Assembly (NCBI RefSeq): GCF_000686705.1
Contig: NZ_JMLJ01000016.1
Location: 35,809-99,808, forward strand
Reading direction: 5' to 3'
DNA: 64,000 nucleotides
From: Clostridium hydrogeniformans DSM 21757
GTDB taxonomy: Bacteria; Bacillota; Clostridia; Clostridiales; Clostridiaceae
Position 1 is the first letter of the stretch. Each line of letters begins with the position of its first letter. This document shows, one piece after another, positions 22,611-31,785 of the stretch. The notes under the pieces are model-generated. The model did no database searches and was not told the origin of the DNA. It worked only from the letters and a program-made list of their open reading frames with translations. The position numbers and the translations under genes were made by a program.

Positions 22611-23345
22611 TTAGTGAGAAATAGCTGTAGCAGATATACTAGATCCTCTTATAGAAGCATTTTCAGTAGTTAATACTCCTGTACTAGATAATACACTTGA
22701 AGAAACCCTAACTATTTCTACAGTGTACACACAACATCCTGGACATACATTACATTCACAGTGGCTAAAGCTAAAGGAATTAGTTATATTAACAGCAAGA
22801 GCTAATATTCCAAAAGCAAAGTCCCATGTACCTAAAGTAATCTTAGACCCATCTCCACAAGTTTTGCTTAGTTGGAATGTTACTGTAAATGGATTGCCTA
22901 ATATTGGTGTTGCTCCAAGAGTTATAAGAGCTTGATAATTAATTAGAGCATTAAAGTCTATTTTAATACTAGGATTACATAAACAAGTACTATCTATAGT
23001 AACACTTGCTATTGCTAATGGATTAAAAGTTGGGTTTGTAACTGTAGGTATTGGTATAGCTATCCCAGTACCTTGTCCACAAGCAAATATGGATGATTGG
23101 TTTGGAGTAGGGTGTCCAGGTTTACAATGAGCTTGGTTACAGCACTTATACTCATATTTAGGATAATCATAATCACAGTCTTTATCATCATATTGGGAAT
23201 AATCGTGATTACAGCATTTATACTCATATTCAGGAGAATCATCATGGTGATGTTTACCATCATATTTAGGATAGTCATGATGACAACAGTTATCATCATC
23301 TTTATAGTCATCATAAGATTTATAATCAAAGTATCTTGATTTCAT
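22611..23345 (-). CDS. Cys-rich spore-surface protein with CC repeats, DUF4489-like, paralogue 6a
   Basis: 244 residues. The N-terminal 75 residues hold about four degenerate units (HDYPKYDGKHH, SPEYEYKCC, HDYSQYDDKDC, YDYPKYEYKCC) rich in Asp, His, Tyr and Cys, then QAHCKPGHP and the standard core ending SSISATAISH. It lacks the MNS start residues of its neighbours and begins MKSRYFDY after AAGGAGG. It is the last gene of the unit 24944-22611 and is followed by the terminator and double-hairpin tail also found after paralogues 3 and 4. Confidence 0.76.
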   Translation of the reverse strand: MKSRYFDYKSYDDYKDDDNCCHHDYPKYDGKHHHDDSPEYEYKCCNHDYSQYDDKDCDYDYPKYEYKCCNQAHCKPGHPTPNQSSIFACGQGTGIAIPIPTVTNPTFNPLAIASVTIDSTCLCNPSIKIDFNALINYQALITLGATPILGNPFTVTFQLSKTCGDGSKITLGTWDFAFGILALAVNITNSFSFSHCECNVCPGCCVYTVEIVRVSSSVLSSTGVLTTENASIRGSSISATAISH

Positions 23346-23486
23346 AAATAAACCTCCTTAAAGTTTAAGTTATATTATTTTTTAGAATTAAATCATATAT
23401 TTTTGCAATAAATAAAAGAATTCAATAGGTAATTTTTAAGGAAAGTAAAGTTATAAAGTCTGACTCTATCAGGGATTAAATATAAA

Positions 23487-24089
23487 TTAATGAGAAAAAG
23501 CTGTAGCAAATATATTAGAACTTCTTATAGAAGAATTTTGTGATATAGTTATAGGAACTTCTGTACCACTACTTGTTGTTATAAGTGGAGTGGTATTGAC
23601 TATTTCTACTATATAAGTGCAACAACTAGGACAAGGATTACATTCACAGTAGCTAAAGCTAAAGGAATTAGTTACATTTACAGCTAAAGCAAGTAAACCA
23701 AAGCTATAATCCCAGCTTCCTAGAGTGATTTTCTCTGTTTTTCCACAAACTTTACTTAATCTAAATGTTACTGAGAATGGATTAGTTAATAATCCAAAGC
23801 CACCTCCACCAAGATCTATTAATGTTTGATAGTTAATTATAGAACTAAAATCTATTTTCACACTAGGATTACAAAGACAAGTAGTATCTATGGTCACATT
23901 TGCCACTGGTATAGGATTAGTTACTGAGATAGGTAGAGATATACCACTACCATGGCCACAACTAAATATTGATTTAGTTGGAGTTGGATGATAAGGATTG
24001 TCATTACAACATTTTAAAGAGCTATACTCATGGTTATTTTCATATTTATAAAAGTCTTCATAATCATAATAATTACTTTTAGAATTCAT
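23487..24089 (-). CDS. Divergent DUF4489-like spore-surface protein, paralogue 6b
   Basis: 200 residues. The core has drifted: FSCGHGSGISLPISVTN without the NPTF segment, a Gly-rich insertion LGGGGFGLL, KVCGKTEKITLGSWDYSFG, CECNPCPSCCTYIVEIV, and the C-terminus SSNIFATAFSH. The N-terminus is Tyr/Asp/Glu-rich with no CC repeats. It lies 69 bases after the 29-kDa-class gene at 24159-24944 and is the middle gene of that unit. AAGGAGG precedes the ATG. Confidence 0.72.
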   Translation of the reverse strand: MNSKSNYYDYEDFYKYENNHEYSSLKCCNDNPYHPTPTKSIFSCGHGSGISLPISVTNPIPVANVTIDTTCLCNPSVKIDFSSIINYQTLIDLGGGGFGLLTNPFSVTFRLSKVCGKTEKITLGSWDYSFGLLALAVNVTNSFSFSYCECNPCPSCCTYIVEIVNTTPLITTSSGTEVPITISQNSSIRSSNIFATAFSH

Positions 24090-24158
24090 TAAAAAACCTC
24101 CTTATCTTTAGTAAGTACTTAGTTAGATGTATTTATTTAAATATTAGCCTTAAACTTA

Positions 24159-24944
24159 TTAATGCTCACATCCACAATCAAAGAAATCATCATAGAAATC
24201 ATCTTCATCAGTTGGGAATAATGGTCTTAGTTTTTGATCAGGATAGAATTTTGGCGCAGGTGAGCAGTTAAACTCTTCACAAGGGTTTTTAGGTTTTGAT
24301 TCTTTACATGGATTTGGTATTGGACAGTATCCGTAAGCAGGAATCAATAATTGTACTAAAAGTTCACATTTAACAATTAGATGGAAACCTAGGGTTATGT
24401 CTAAGAAGTCACAACCATCACAATCTCTTTTGAATACTCCATCAAGACATTCTGCAACTAGCTCAAGCTTTAATATTTCAGATTCTAAGTTTTTGGAGTA
24501 TGGTATAGTACTAGAAGCTATTTTAGCTATGGAATCAGGGCAATAAAGCTTGCTTATTGTTTCACTTCTATTTACTTCATAAAATACTGAACATTCCTTA
24601 CCATCATTATCTAGGAAGTCTGCATAGAAAGAGATTATAAAGTGAACTATTATTTTATGGTGTCCGGAGTGTCCTCTAATAGGAAGTTTATCAAAAGCTA
24701 AAAGCCTAATATTAAAGTCATGACATCCAAGGAAAACTTTTGGATTATCTAATGGGTGACTTCTTAATTCTTCATCAGTAGTTTTTGTATCAGGTCCTTC
24801 ACAAAATCTAACACATCTTTTAATTAAGCATTGGTCAAATACTTTAGGTACTTCAATACACACTAGTTCTAAAGGATCAGGTAAACAGCCTTCTTTGTTT
24901 ATAATGCCAGGCCTTGGAACGAAATCATTATGGGAGCTAATCAT
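24159..24944 (-). CDS. 29-kDa-class Cys-rich spore-surface protein, paralogue 3 of 3
   Basis: 261 residues, the closest relative of the protein at 21556-22350 (shared FVPRPGIINKEGCLPDP, RCVRFCEGPDTK, FLGCHDFNIRLLAFDKLP, YCPDSIAKIASS, FYPDQKLRPLFP). It is first in a three-gene unit with two DUF4489-like genes. A sigma-K-like promoter precedes it, with AGGAGG before the ATG. There is no signal peptide and no membrane segment. Function is unproven; a structural coat, exosporium or appendage role is inferred from context and promoter type. Confidence 0.74.
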   Translation of the reverse strand: MISSHNDFVPRPGIINKEGCLPDPLELVCIEVPKVFDQCLIKRCVRFCEGPDTKTTDEELRSHPLDNPKVFLGCHDFNIRLLAFDKLPIRGHSGHHKIIVHFIISFYADFLDNDGKECSVFYEVNRSETISKLYCPDSIAKIASSTIPYSKNLESEILKLELVAECLDGVFKRDCDGCDFLDITLGFHLIVKCELLVQLLIPAYGYCPIPNPCKESKPKNPCEEFNCSPAPKFYPDQKLRPLFPTDEDDFYDDFFDCGCEH

Positions 24945-24982
24945 TTACTTTCCTCCTTTTTCTAAATAATAGATTTACAGTA

Positions 24983-25009
24983 TATAATATACAAAGGAAA
25001 TTATAATGT
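24983..25009 (-). promoter_or_regulatory. Sigma-K-like promoter (29-kDa-class gene, paralogue 3)
   Basis: On the minus strand AC (25008-25009), 16 bases, then TATATTATA (24983-24991). Confidence 0.65.
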
Positions 25010-25058
25010 TACATAGGAGATAGGAAAGATAAAGAGAAATTTGCATATTAAGATAATA

Positions 25059-25097
25059 AAAAAAGACTTTAGTAGAAGCACATCTAAAGTTTTTTTA
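25059..25097. terminator. Hairpin with T-tails in both directions, no obvious upstream gene
   Basis: ACTTTAG (25066-25072) pairs with CTAAAGT (25084-25090), flanked by A-runs and T-runs. It lies between the divergent genes at 24944 and 25459, so it may insulate them or end a short unseen transcript. The rest of 25098-25440 shows no gene. Confidence 0.5.
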
Positions 25098-25357
25098 CTA
25101 TGGCATAGAAGTTTGATTAAGTTTTACTTTATTTAGCACTTCATGGAACTATTATTCATATTGTACTAAGTGATGGCTAATTATTACCACAATTCAAGGT
25201 GATTCAAGATAATTTTAAAGCTCATTATATAAAGATTTATCTTAAAAACTTCTCTTAACTTAAAAATTATTTAATTGCATAAATAAAACTCAATTATTAA
25301 CTAGCATTAAGTAATATATTCTCAAAATAAAAATATACTTTTATAGGGAGAAACTAT

Positions 25358-25387
25358 ACATATTTTCTTATAAGCAGCATATTAATA
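25358..25387 (+). promoter_or_regulatory. Possible sigma-K-like promoter of the propeller/coiled-coil gene
   Basis: CATATTAATA at 25378-25387 is the same -10 block seen before the DUF4489-like genes. AC at 25358-25359 gives a spacer of 18, longer than the usual 16-17, so this is weaker. Confidence 0.35.
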
Positions 25388-25458
25388 AAGTTTTATAATT
25401 GCAAATCATAAGATTTACCTAAATATTAAAAGATAAATAATATGGTGGAGGGAGTAGC

Positions 25459-27657
25459 ATGATAAGTAATACAAATACATGGATTTTTCATGATAAAGAA
25501 AATAACTTATGGAGATTTTTATTAGATGAAAAAGGGAATATGTTATATAACACTATGTATTCCCATAATAGATGGAGCAAGGAGACTAGATTAGATAGAG
25601 GAGTAAAAGAATTTAATATATATAGGGATAGGAATGAAAATATCCATATTGTTTATAGAAACGATTCAGAAGTTAAATATTGTCGCTGGGATGGAAAGCA
25701 ATGGTTAGGAAAACCAATCTATGATATTAATGAAGAGAAGATAAGAAATCTTAAGGTTATAGTATTGGAAGGAACTATACATGTATTTTTTATATCAAAT
25801 AAGGATAGTGAAGCCTTAGGAAATATAGTCCATTATAAACTTAGTGAGGATAAGGGTGAGGTGTTCACAGTTGCCTCAGTTAGTACTAATGAGGTATTTG
25901 ATAATTATAGAATAGAGTGCAAAGGTAAAAGAAACATATATTTACTTTATATAGATAAAAATGAAGGAGATAATGAGGTTAAAGGTGCCTTATATAATGG
26001 ACAATGGAGTGAAGCACAAGCTATATATTATACAAATGGAGAAGATGTAAGGATTTCCACAAAGTTTTTTAATAATAAGTTGTATATCTTAAATATGTCT
26101 AGTAATGAAGGGATTTCTTCTCTAGAAGAAATTCATTTAGAGGAAAATGGAGATATCAAGTATGATAAAATTTATAATACTAAAAATACAATAGACCATA
26201 TTTGTTTTGTAGAAAAGGATAATTCCTTATGGGCTTTGTGGAATGAAGAAGAAAAGATATTATATTCTACTTTAATGGGAAAATGGAGTAAACCACAAGA
26301 GTTATATATTGATGAGGGTAATGAAGTGAATTTCTATAGCTCTACAGGAGTAAACTTAGATAATAAAGAAATAACTTGCCACAGAGTTTTCGGAAGCAGT
26401 TACCCCACAATAAAAGTTATTCTACCTAAGGGAGATGAAAGAAATATCATAAAAGGCAAGTCTTTAGATGAAGTAAATGGTTATAAGGTAGGAAAAAACA
26501 TAGAAAGTCATGATGATATATTTGGTCCTAAATCCTATTACAATAACAATTATGAATATGCAGATAAAATAAATTCAATAGGTACTAATCCGGATATGTT
26601 TTATGGTAATAACAACTATGAAGATAATAATATTATTAATGAAGAAGTTCATAAGGTTAAGGAGAAGGAAAAGGTAAGTGGAAAAAATTCAAATAAAGTC
26701 ATAGCTACCTTAAAAATGCAGCTTCAGCAGAAGGAAGGCCTATATGAAGAGCTTCAGGATAGATTAGAAACTATTACTCTTAAAAGTAAGAAAAATGAAG
26801 AAAATATAATTGAATTTAAGAAGATATTTGAAGAGTCAGGAAGAGAAATGCAAGAAATGAGAACCTCCTTAGAGGATGCTAAAAAAGAGAGAAATGAGGC
26901 TATAAAAGAAGGGGAAGACCTTACAAATGAAATAAGTAAACTTATAAGAGAAAGAGACGAGCTTAAGGAAAATATCCGTAATTTATTAACTGAATATAAT
27001 ATAGCTAAGGACAAGTTTCAAAATACTTCAATGGAGATAGAATCTTTTAAAGATAAATTAAGGGAGACCAACAGAATAAAAGAATTAATGGAAGAACAAA
27101 TAAATAAAGATGAACTTAAGTTTAATAAAGAAATATCAGTATTAACCACTAAGTATAAAGAAATACAAGACAAGTTAGATGCAAAGGTTATAGATAATAA
27201 GGAAATTCAAAATAAGTTAGAGGGAAAAAATGCTGAATATAGAGATATTAAAAGTAAATTTGAAGAAAATATTATTCAGTATAGAGAAATTCAAAGTAAG
27301 CTAGAATCTAAGGAGAAGGAATTAGAAAAAGTAAAGTTAGAAAAAAATAATTTGGATATAAAATTAAGTGACATACTTTTAGAAAATGAGAAGTTAAAAA
27401 GAACATTTAATGAGGGGAATATAGAAAGAGAAAGTGTTCTTAGGGAACTAGAGTTTACAAATAATCATAGAGAGGATCTTAAAAAAGCTTTAGAAGATGC
27501 AAATAAGGAAATCCATATGATAAATAGTCAGAAGGAAAAGCTTATCTCAATAGTGAGGGAGGCTAATATAGAAAAAAATAAGTTGAAAAAGGAGTTAGAA
27601 CTTGAGACTAATAGGTCAATTATAAGTAGAATCTTTAATAAAAAGGGGGATAGTTAA
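25459..27657 (+). CDS. Beta-propeller-like plus long coiled-coil protein, probably spore-associated
   Basis: 732 residues. Residues 1-330 consist of repeats that each carry a Trp-containing strand (NNLWRFLLDEKG, YCRWDGKQW, NGQWSEAQ, SLWALWNEEE, MGKWSKPQEL), which suggests a lectin-like beta-propeller. Residues 330-410 are a low-complexity Asn/Tyr/Lys linker. Residues about 415-720 are a heptad coiled coil rich in Glu, Lys and Leu. There is no signal peptide. GGAGGGAG precedes the ATG. The next gene starts 5 bases after the stop, so the two are one operon. I know no named homologue. Confidence 0.65.
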   Translation: MISNTNTWIFHDKENNLWRFLLDEKGNMLYNTMYSHNRWSKETRLDRGVKEFNIYRDRNENIHIVYRNDSEVKYCRWDGKQWLGKPIYDINEEKIRNLKVIVLEGTIHVFFISNKDSEALGNIVHYKLSEDKGEVFTVASVSTNEVFDNYRIECKGKRNIYLLYIDKNEGDNEVKGALYNGQWSEAQAIYYTNGEDVRISTKFFNNKLYILNMSSNEGISSLEEIHLEENGDIKYDKIYNTKNTIDHICFVEKDNSLWALWNEEEKILYSTLMGKWSKPQELYIDEGNEVNFYSSTGVNLDNKEITCHRVFGSSYPTIKVILPKGDERNIIKGKSLDEVNGYKVGKNIESHDDIFGPKSYYNNNYEYADKINSIGTNPDMFYGNNNYEDNNIINEEVHKVKEKEKVSGKNSNKVIATLKMQLQQKEGLYEELQDRLETITLKSKKNEENIIEFKKIFEESGREMQEMRTSLEDAKKERNEAIKEGEDLTNEISKLIRERDELKENIRNLLTEYNIAKDKFQNTSMEIESFKDKLRETNRIKELMEEQINKDELKFNKEISVLTTKYKEIQDKLDAKVIDNKEIQNKLEGKNAEYRDIKSKFEENIIQYREIQSKLESKEKELEKVKLEKNNLDIKLSDILLENEKLKRTFNEGNIERESVLRELEFTNNHREDLKKALEDANKEIHMINSQKEKLISIVREANIEKNKLKKELELETNRSIISRIFNKKGDS

Positions 27658-27662
27658 ATTAA

Positions 27663-29087
27663 ATGTCTGCAAAAAGTATTATAAAGAAATCTTTATACTA
27701 TGTTGCAAACTTAGGTAATAATACAATAACTCTTATTGATGGAGAGGATAGTTCTAAAATAAGAACTTTATCCCTTCCATTTCCCCCTTTTACAATGATT
27801 TTATATAATGATTTTATATATGTTGGAGGCTATGGAGATAAAATAGGTATATTAGACACTAGAGATAATACTTTAAAATATATGAATATTGAAAGCAACG
27901 GTAATATTCATATAGATGAAGATAATAGAAGAATATATGCCTCTAATATTTCTGAGATAGGAGTATATGATATAAGTTTAAAAAAGAAGCTAGGGGGAAT
28001 AAAAGGGTTTTCCATAGCAGATAGTATAAAAATAGATAATAAAAGGAATAGACTCTTTATCCTTGATGTATTTAGAAAACAGTTAAAAATATATGATCTT
28101 AAAACTATGAAGTTTATTTCTAAGATTGAAAACATAGGGGTACGTTCTAATAGTATATTAATAAGTGATGATGGAAAAAAAGTTTATATATCTAATGAAG
28201 GGGGAGTAGATGAATACTCTGGCAACGTGTCCATAATAGATATGGAAAAAAGTAAGATGAGCACTATATGTTTTCCTAAAAATTCCTCATTGACATCCTT
28301 AGAAGGTAAAGGTAATAAAATATATGCTTTAAATAAGGGACTTAATAAAATAGATATAATAAACATAGATACAGAATCTGTAGAGGCATCTATAGATATA
28401 ATAAATCCAAAGAAATTAATAATAAACAATGATAGATTAATTGTAGTTAGTAAACCAGAATTAGATAAATTATGGGTAAGTGTAATTAATACCAGGGATA
28501 ATTCTATAGTTAAAAATATACACATAGATGAGTATAAGGGGGAACCTTATAGCATAATAGAAATATCTAGAACTGCATCTCTTAACCGTGAAGAGGATAA
28601 AAAGATAGAAGCAATAGATAAGAGCTTAAAAACACAAAGCAATATTATTGAAATATATAATGAGATTTTATCCTTTAAAGATATACTTATAGAGATACCG
28701 GAAAGCTATGTAGGGCCTTTTATATTAAATAGAATAATATTTAATAAGGGGTATATAGTTAAAGGTACAGAGGTATTAAGTAAGGGGAAGGGAAAATCCA
28801 TTAGAGTAAAATTTAAAATAAGGATACCATATAAGTTAAAGGTTAAGGATGGAGCAGGAGGGTTAAGAACCTTAAAGAAGTTTATAGAAGAGGATAAGGT
28901 GGTATATATTGAATCTCCCTACTTATATGAGAATAAGAATATAAAGGTATACCTAAGTACTGGAAATGAAATAATTCATGAATCCATGCTTATTAAGGAC
29001 ATAGTTACTTTATCCATAGACTTAAACATGAGAGTAAAGTTTATGGTGGAACCTGATGTTGCTACTTCTATGAAGAAGGTTAAATGA
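27663..29087 (+). CDS. YVTN-type beta-propeller protein with C-terminal beta domain
   Basis: 474 residues. Residues 1-300 hold propeller repeats of the YVTN/PQQ-like kind (YYVANLGNNTITLIDGED, KVYISNEGGVDEYSGNVSII, KIYALNKGLNKIDIINID). Residues about 335-474 form a separate domain (ILIEIPESYVGPF, IVKGTEVLSKGKGKSIRVKF, PYKLKVKDG), weakly reminiscent of the SPOCS/DUF3794 domain of spore proteins such as SipL; that link is tentative. No signal peptide is seen. GGGGGA lies before the ATG. It is co-transcribed with the coiled-coil gene. Confidence 0.65.
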   Translation: MSAKSIIKKSLYYVANLGNNTITLIDGEDSSKIRTLSLPFPPFTMILYNDFIYVGGYGDKIGILDTRDNTLKYMNIESNGNIHIDEDNRRIYASNISEIGVYDISLKKKLGGIKGFSIADSIKIDNKRNRLFILDVFRKQLKIYDLKTMKFISKIENIGVRSNSILISDDGKKVYISNEGGVDEYSGNVSIIDMEKSKMSTICFPKNSSLTSLEGKGNKIYALNKGLNKIDIINIDTESVEASIDIINPKKLIINNDRLIVVSKPELDKLWVSVINTRDNSIVKNIHIDEYKGEPYSIIEISRTASLNREEDKKIEAIDKSLKTQSNIIEIYNEILSFKDILIEIPESYVGPFILNRIIFNKGYIVKGTEVLSKGKGKSIRVKFKIRIPYKLKVKDGAGGLRTLKKFIEEDKVVYIESPYLYENKNIKVYLSTGNEIIHESMLIKDIVTLSIDLNMRVKFMVEPDVATSMKKVK

Positions 29088-29191
29088 TTAAAATAAATAC
29101 ACATAATATTGTAATAGTCATATTATGGTATTAGGCATCTTTAGATAAAGAGTTAAATATTAAGTTTCCTTATTTTGATTCATATCATAAC

Positions 29192-29233
29192 AATAGATTG
29201 TATAGATAGTATCCCCTATTTGTACAATCTATT
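29192..29233 (+). terminator. Terminator-like hairpin after the propeller operon
   Basis: AATAGATTGTA pairs with TACAATCTATT. The T-tract after it is short (TTCC), so termination is uncertain. Confidence 0.45.
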
Positions 29234-29319
29234 TCCTTGAAAAAAGGAGTTTATATTAAACTTAGGATAATTTAGTTCTCTTAAGATGTCTTAGTTATTT
29301 AATATAGAGGTGGCTATTT

Positions 29320-30405
29320 ATGAACGGAGATATAACAATAAGTTTATGTATGATAGTAAAAGATGAGGAAGATGTTTTAGAAAGATGTATAAAATCTGTA
29401 CTTAGTGCTATAGATGAAATAATAATAGTTGACACAGGTTCAAAGGATAAAACTAAGGAAATAGCCTTAGGATTGGGAGCAAATGTTTATGATATGCAGT
29501 GGCAAAATAACTTTGGACTAGCTAGGAATCTTGCTTTTAGTAAGGCAACTAAAGAGTATATAATGTGGCTAGATGCGGATGATGTTGTAACAGAGGAAAG
29601 CTTACAAAAGTTATTAGAATTAAAGAAGAATCTTGATAGAAATGTAGATTCTGTTACCATGATATATGTTTTAGAGGAAGACAGTAGTGGGAATCCTACA
29701 TCAACTTTAAGACGTAATAGGCTAGTAAAGAGGGGGAGAGACTTTCAATGGATAGGGAAGATTCATGAATATTTAGCTGTACATGGAAATATAATAAATT
29801 CTGATGTTTCTGTACATCATAGAAAGATAAAATCAAGTAGCGGGAGGAATCTTATGATATATGAAGGCATGGTTAAGGAAGGGGAAGAACTATCCGTAAG
29901 AGATATGTTTTATTATGGAAATGAACTCTTCCATAATGGACATTATGATAAAGCTATAGAACAGTATAATAAGTTTTTAGATACAAAGGCTGGATGGATA
30001 GAGGATGTAAAAACTGCACTAAGCAATATGTCAGAATGTTACTCTGCTAATGGAGATAATGAAAATCAGCTTAAGTGTCTCTTAAAAGCTTTTGAACATG
30101 ATGTTCCAAGATCAGACTTTTGTTGTAAAATAGCATATTGCTTTTTTAATAGAAATATGATTTATCAAGCTATATTTTGGTATAAGCTAGCAATAGATAC
30201 GGCTCCAAGTAAGGACAATCTTAGCCTAGTTAACCATGCAACTTATACATGGATTCCAAATATTCAATTATGTGTTTGCTATTCAAGACTTGAAATGTAC
30301 GACCTAGCTAATAAGTTTAATGAAGAAGCAGGAAAATTTATACCAGATAACCCTATGATAATACACAATAGGGAGTTTTTGAAAGATAAAATAAGTAATT
30401 CTTAA
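29320..30405 (+). CDS. Family 2 glycosyltransferase with TPR-like C-terminus
   Basis: 361 residues. Residues 1-200 are a GT2 domain (ISLCMIVKDEEDVLERCI, EIIIVDTGSKDKTKEIA, then the metal-binding WLDADDVV). The rest has TPR-like helical repeats (YGNELFHNGHYDKAIEQYNKF). This layout is shared with protein-glycosylating enzymes such as SunS-type transferases. No membrane segment is present. AGAGGTGG precedes the ATG. Its place among the spore-surface genes, and the threonine-rich collagens upstream, suggest that it glycosylates spore-surface protein (inference). Confidence 0.85.
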   Translation: MNGDITISLCMIVKDEEDVLERCIKSVLSAIDEIIIVDTGSKDKTKEIALGLGANVYDMQWQNNFGLARNLAFSKATKEYIMWLDADDVVTEESLQKLLELKKNLDRNVDSVTMIYVLEEDSSGNPTSTLRRNRLVKRGRDFQWIGKIHEYLAVHGNIINSDVSVHHRKIKSSSGRNLMIYEGMVKEGEELSVRDMFYYGNELFHNGHYDKAIEQYNKFLDTKAGWIEDVKTALSNMSECYSANGDNENQLKCLLKAFEHDVPRSDFCCKIAYCFFNRNMIYQAIFWYKLAIDTAPSKDNLSLVNHATYTWIPNIQLCVCYSRLEMYDLANKFNEEAGKFIPDNPMIIHNREFLKDKISNS

Positions 30406-30415
30406 TCATTAAGAG

Positions 30416-30456
30416 AAGGCTTTTATTTTCAATATATATTTGAAAATAAAAGCCTT
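30416..30456 (+). terminator. Long perfect inverted repeat after the glycosyltransferase gene
   Basis: AAGGCTTTTATTTTCAA pairs with TTGAAAATAAAAGCCTT around TATATAT. The downstream sequence is only moderately T-rich (AGTTATTTTG). Confidence 0.7.
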
Positions 30457-30718
30457 AGTTATTTTGTACTTAAGTAGGTATATAAATACTACATATAGAT
30501 TCAGTTATATTATTTAAGAGTTTTATATTAAAACTTGTGTGACTTCAACGTTAAAAGGTATGTTAAGTTGTAATAGTTATCTTAAAAGACTATAATTTAC
30601 AAAGTTCTAAGGTTTTAGTGATTTAAATACAATCTTTATGGGATATCTGTAACATAAATTGACATGGATTAATATTATGGTATTAGTTGATGAAATTAAT
30701 AAAATAGGAGGAATTATT

Positions 30719-31729
30719 ATGGATGAAATAAAAGATAATGGAGTTGAACTCATGCCTTCAGGTTTTAATTCCTATTATGAAGGAGCTCCTCTTTATAAAT
30801 ATATATTTAGTGATTCAGAAGAACCAAAAGAAGCACAAGTAATTTCCGAATTTGATTCTTCTTGCTTTACCAGGATTCCTTTACCAGATGAAGAATATCA
30901 AGCTTCAACAACAAGAATAGATATTTCAGGTTTGGTGGATTTTAATAATTATACTTCTATAACTGATGGAATCCAAACTGTTACATTTAGTTCACCACTT
31001 AATAAAAGAACAGTCCCTTCTAGTTGGCAAACCTGGTCTTCACCACCATTCTCAGAAGATTCAACTCCAGATGTATTATTTAACGATGGAAATTTTTCAT
31101 TAACCATTAATTTATCAGTTCCATCATGTACATTTGGGTTTGAATTAGAGCCTGAACCATTTGCGATTTTTCCTTACACTGTAAGCTTTTATTCAGGTAC
31201 TACTTTAGTTGGAAGCATATTTATGGATGTTAATGGAGATGCTGGTGCACGATTATTTGCTGCAAGAACTTGTTGTTGTACTGTTTTTGACAGAGTTGAA
31301 ATTACAGGTGGAGCTGACTTTGCAATTGCACAGGTTAGGTATGGAACATGCCCTACTGAAGGGAATTGTTGTTGTGAAACCAGTACTCCTGTTACATTTA
31401 ATGCTTGTCAAGATTCTGCAACCCTTCCTGTGAATATAACTGATATAGGATGTAGAGGTAGATTATTAACAGTTAATGTAACTGTTAGAGCATGTGAGAG
31501 AAGGCAAGTGGCAGTAGGGGTATTTGTATGTGATAATAGCACTCCTCAAAGAGTTTTAAGATTTAAGGTATCTGAAGTTTGTATGCCACCTTCAACCAAT
31601 GCTGATCCATGTGTTACAACTAACTTTAGGTTCTGCTTTATTTTTAATACTGATTTATGTGATCCACTTTCACTGAATGTAAGGACAATAGCAGAGTATG
31701 CATGTTTTGATACTCCATGTAATTGCTAA
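30719..31729 (+). CDS. Cys-rich spore-surface protein with jelly-roll-like and Ig-like domains
   Basis: About 336 residues, starting at ATG 30719 because AGGAGG lies 7 bases before it; an earlier in-frame ATG at 30659 has no such site. Residues about 45-210 look like an all-beta domain (ITDGIQTVTFSSPLNK ... VGSIFMDVNGDAGA). Residues about 225-336 form a Cys-rich domain (VNITDIGCRGRLLTVNVTV, RRQVAVGVFVC, FRFCFIF, CDTPC-type end) that recurs in the next gene. The second domain resembles a common Firmicutes spore Ig-like domain, a match made from memory. No signal peptide. The spore role is inferred. Confidence 0.65.
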   Translation: MDEIKDNGVELMPSGFNSYYEGAPLYKYIFSDSEEPKEAQVISEFDSSCFTRIPLPDEEYQASTTRIDISGLVDFNNYTSITDGIQTVTFSSPLNKRTVPSSWQTWSSPPFSEDSTPDVLFNDGNFSLTINLSVPSCTFGFELEPEPFAIFPYTVSFYSGTTLVGSIFMDVNGDAGARLFAARTCCCTVFDRVEITGGADFAIAQVRYGTCPTEGNCCCETSTPVTFNACQDSATLPVNITDIGCRGRLLTVNVTVRACERRQVAVGVFVCDNSTPQRVLRFKVSEVCMPPSTNADPCVTTNFRFCFIFNTDLCDPLSLNVRTIAEYACFDTPCNC

Positions 31730-31752
31730 ATAATAATCTTAAATATAATATA

Positions 31753-31785
31753 TAGGGATATCTGAAGGATATCCCTTCCATAGAT
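31753..31785 (+). terminator. Weak terminator-like hairpin
   Basis: AGGGATATCTGAAGGATATCCCT at 31754-31776 forms a stem, but only a weak T-tract follows. Confidence 0.45.
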
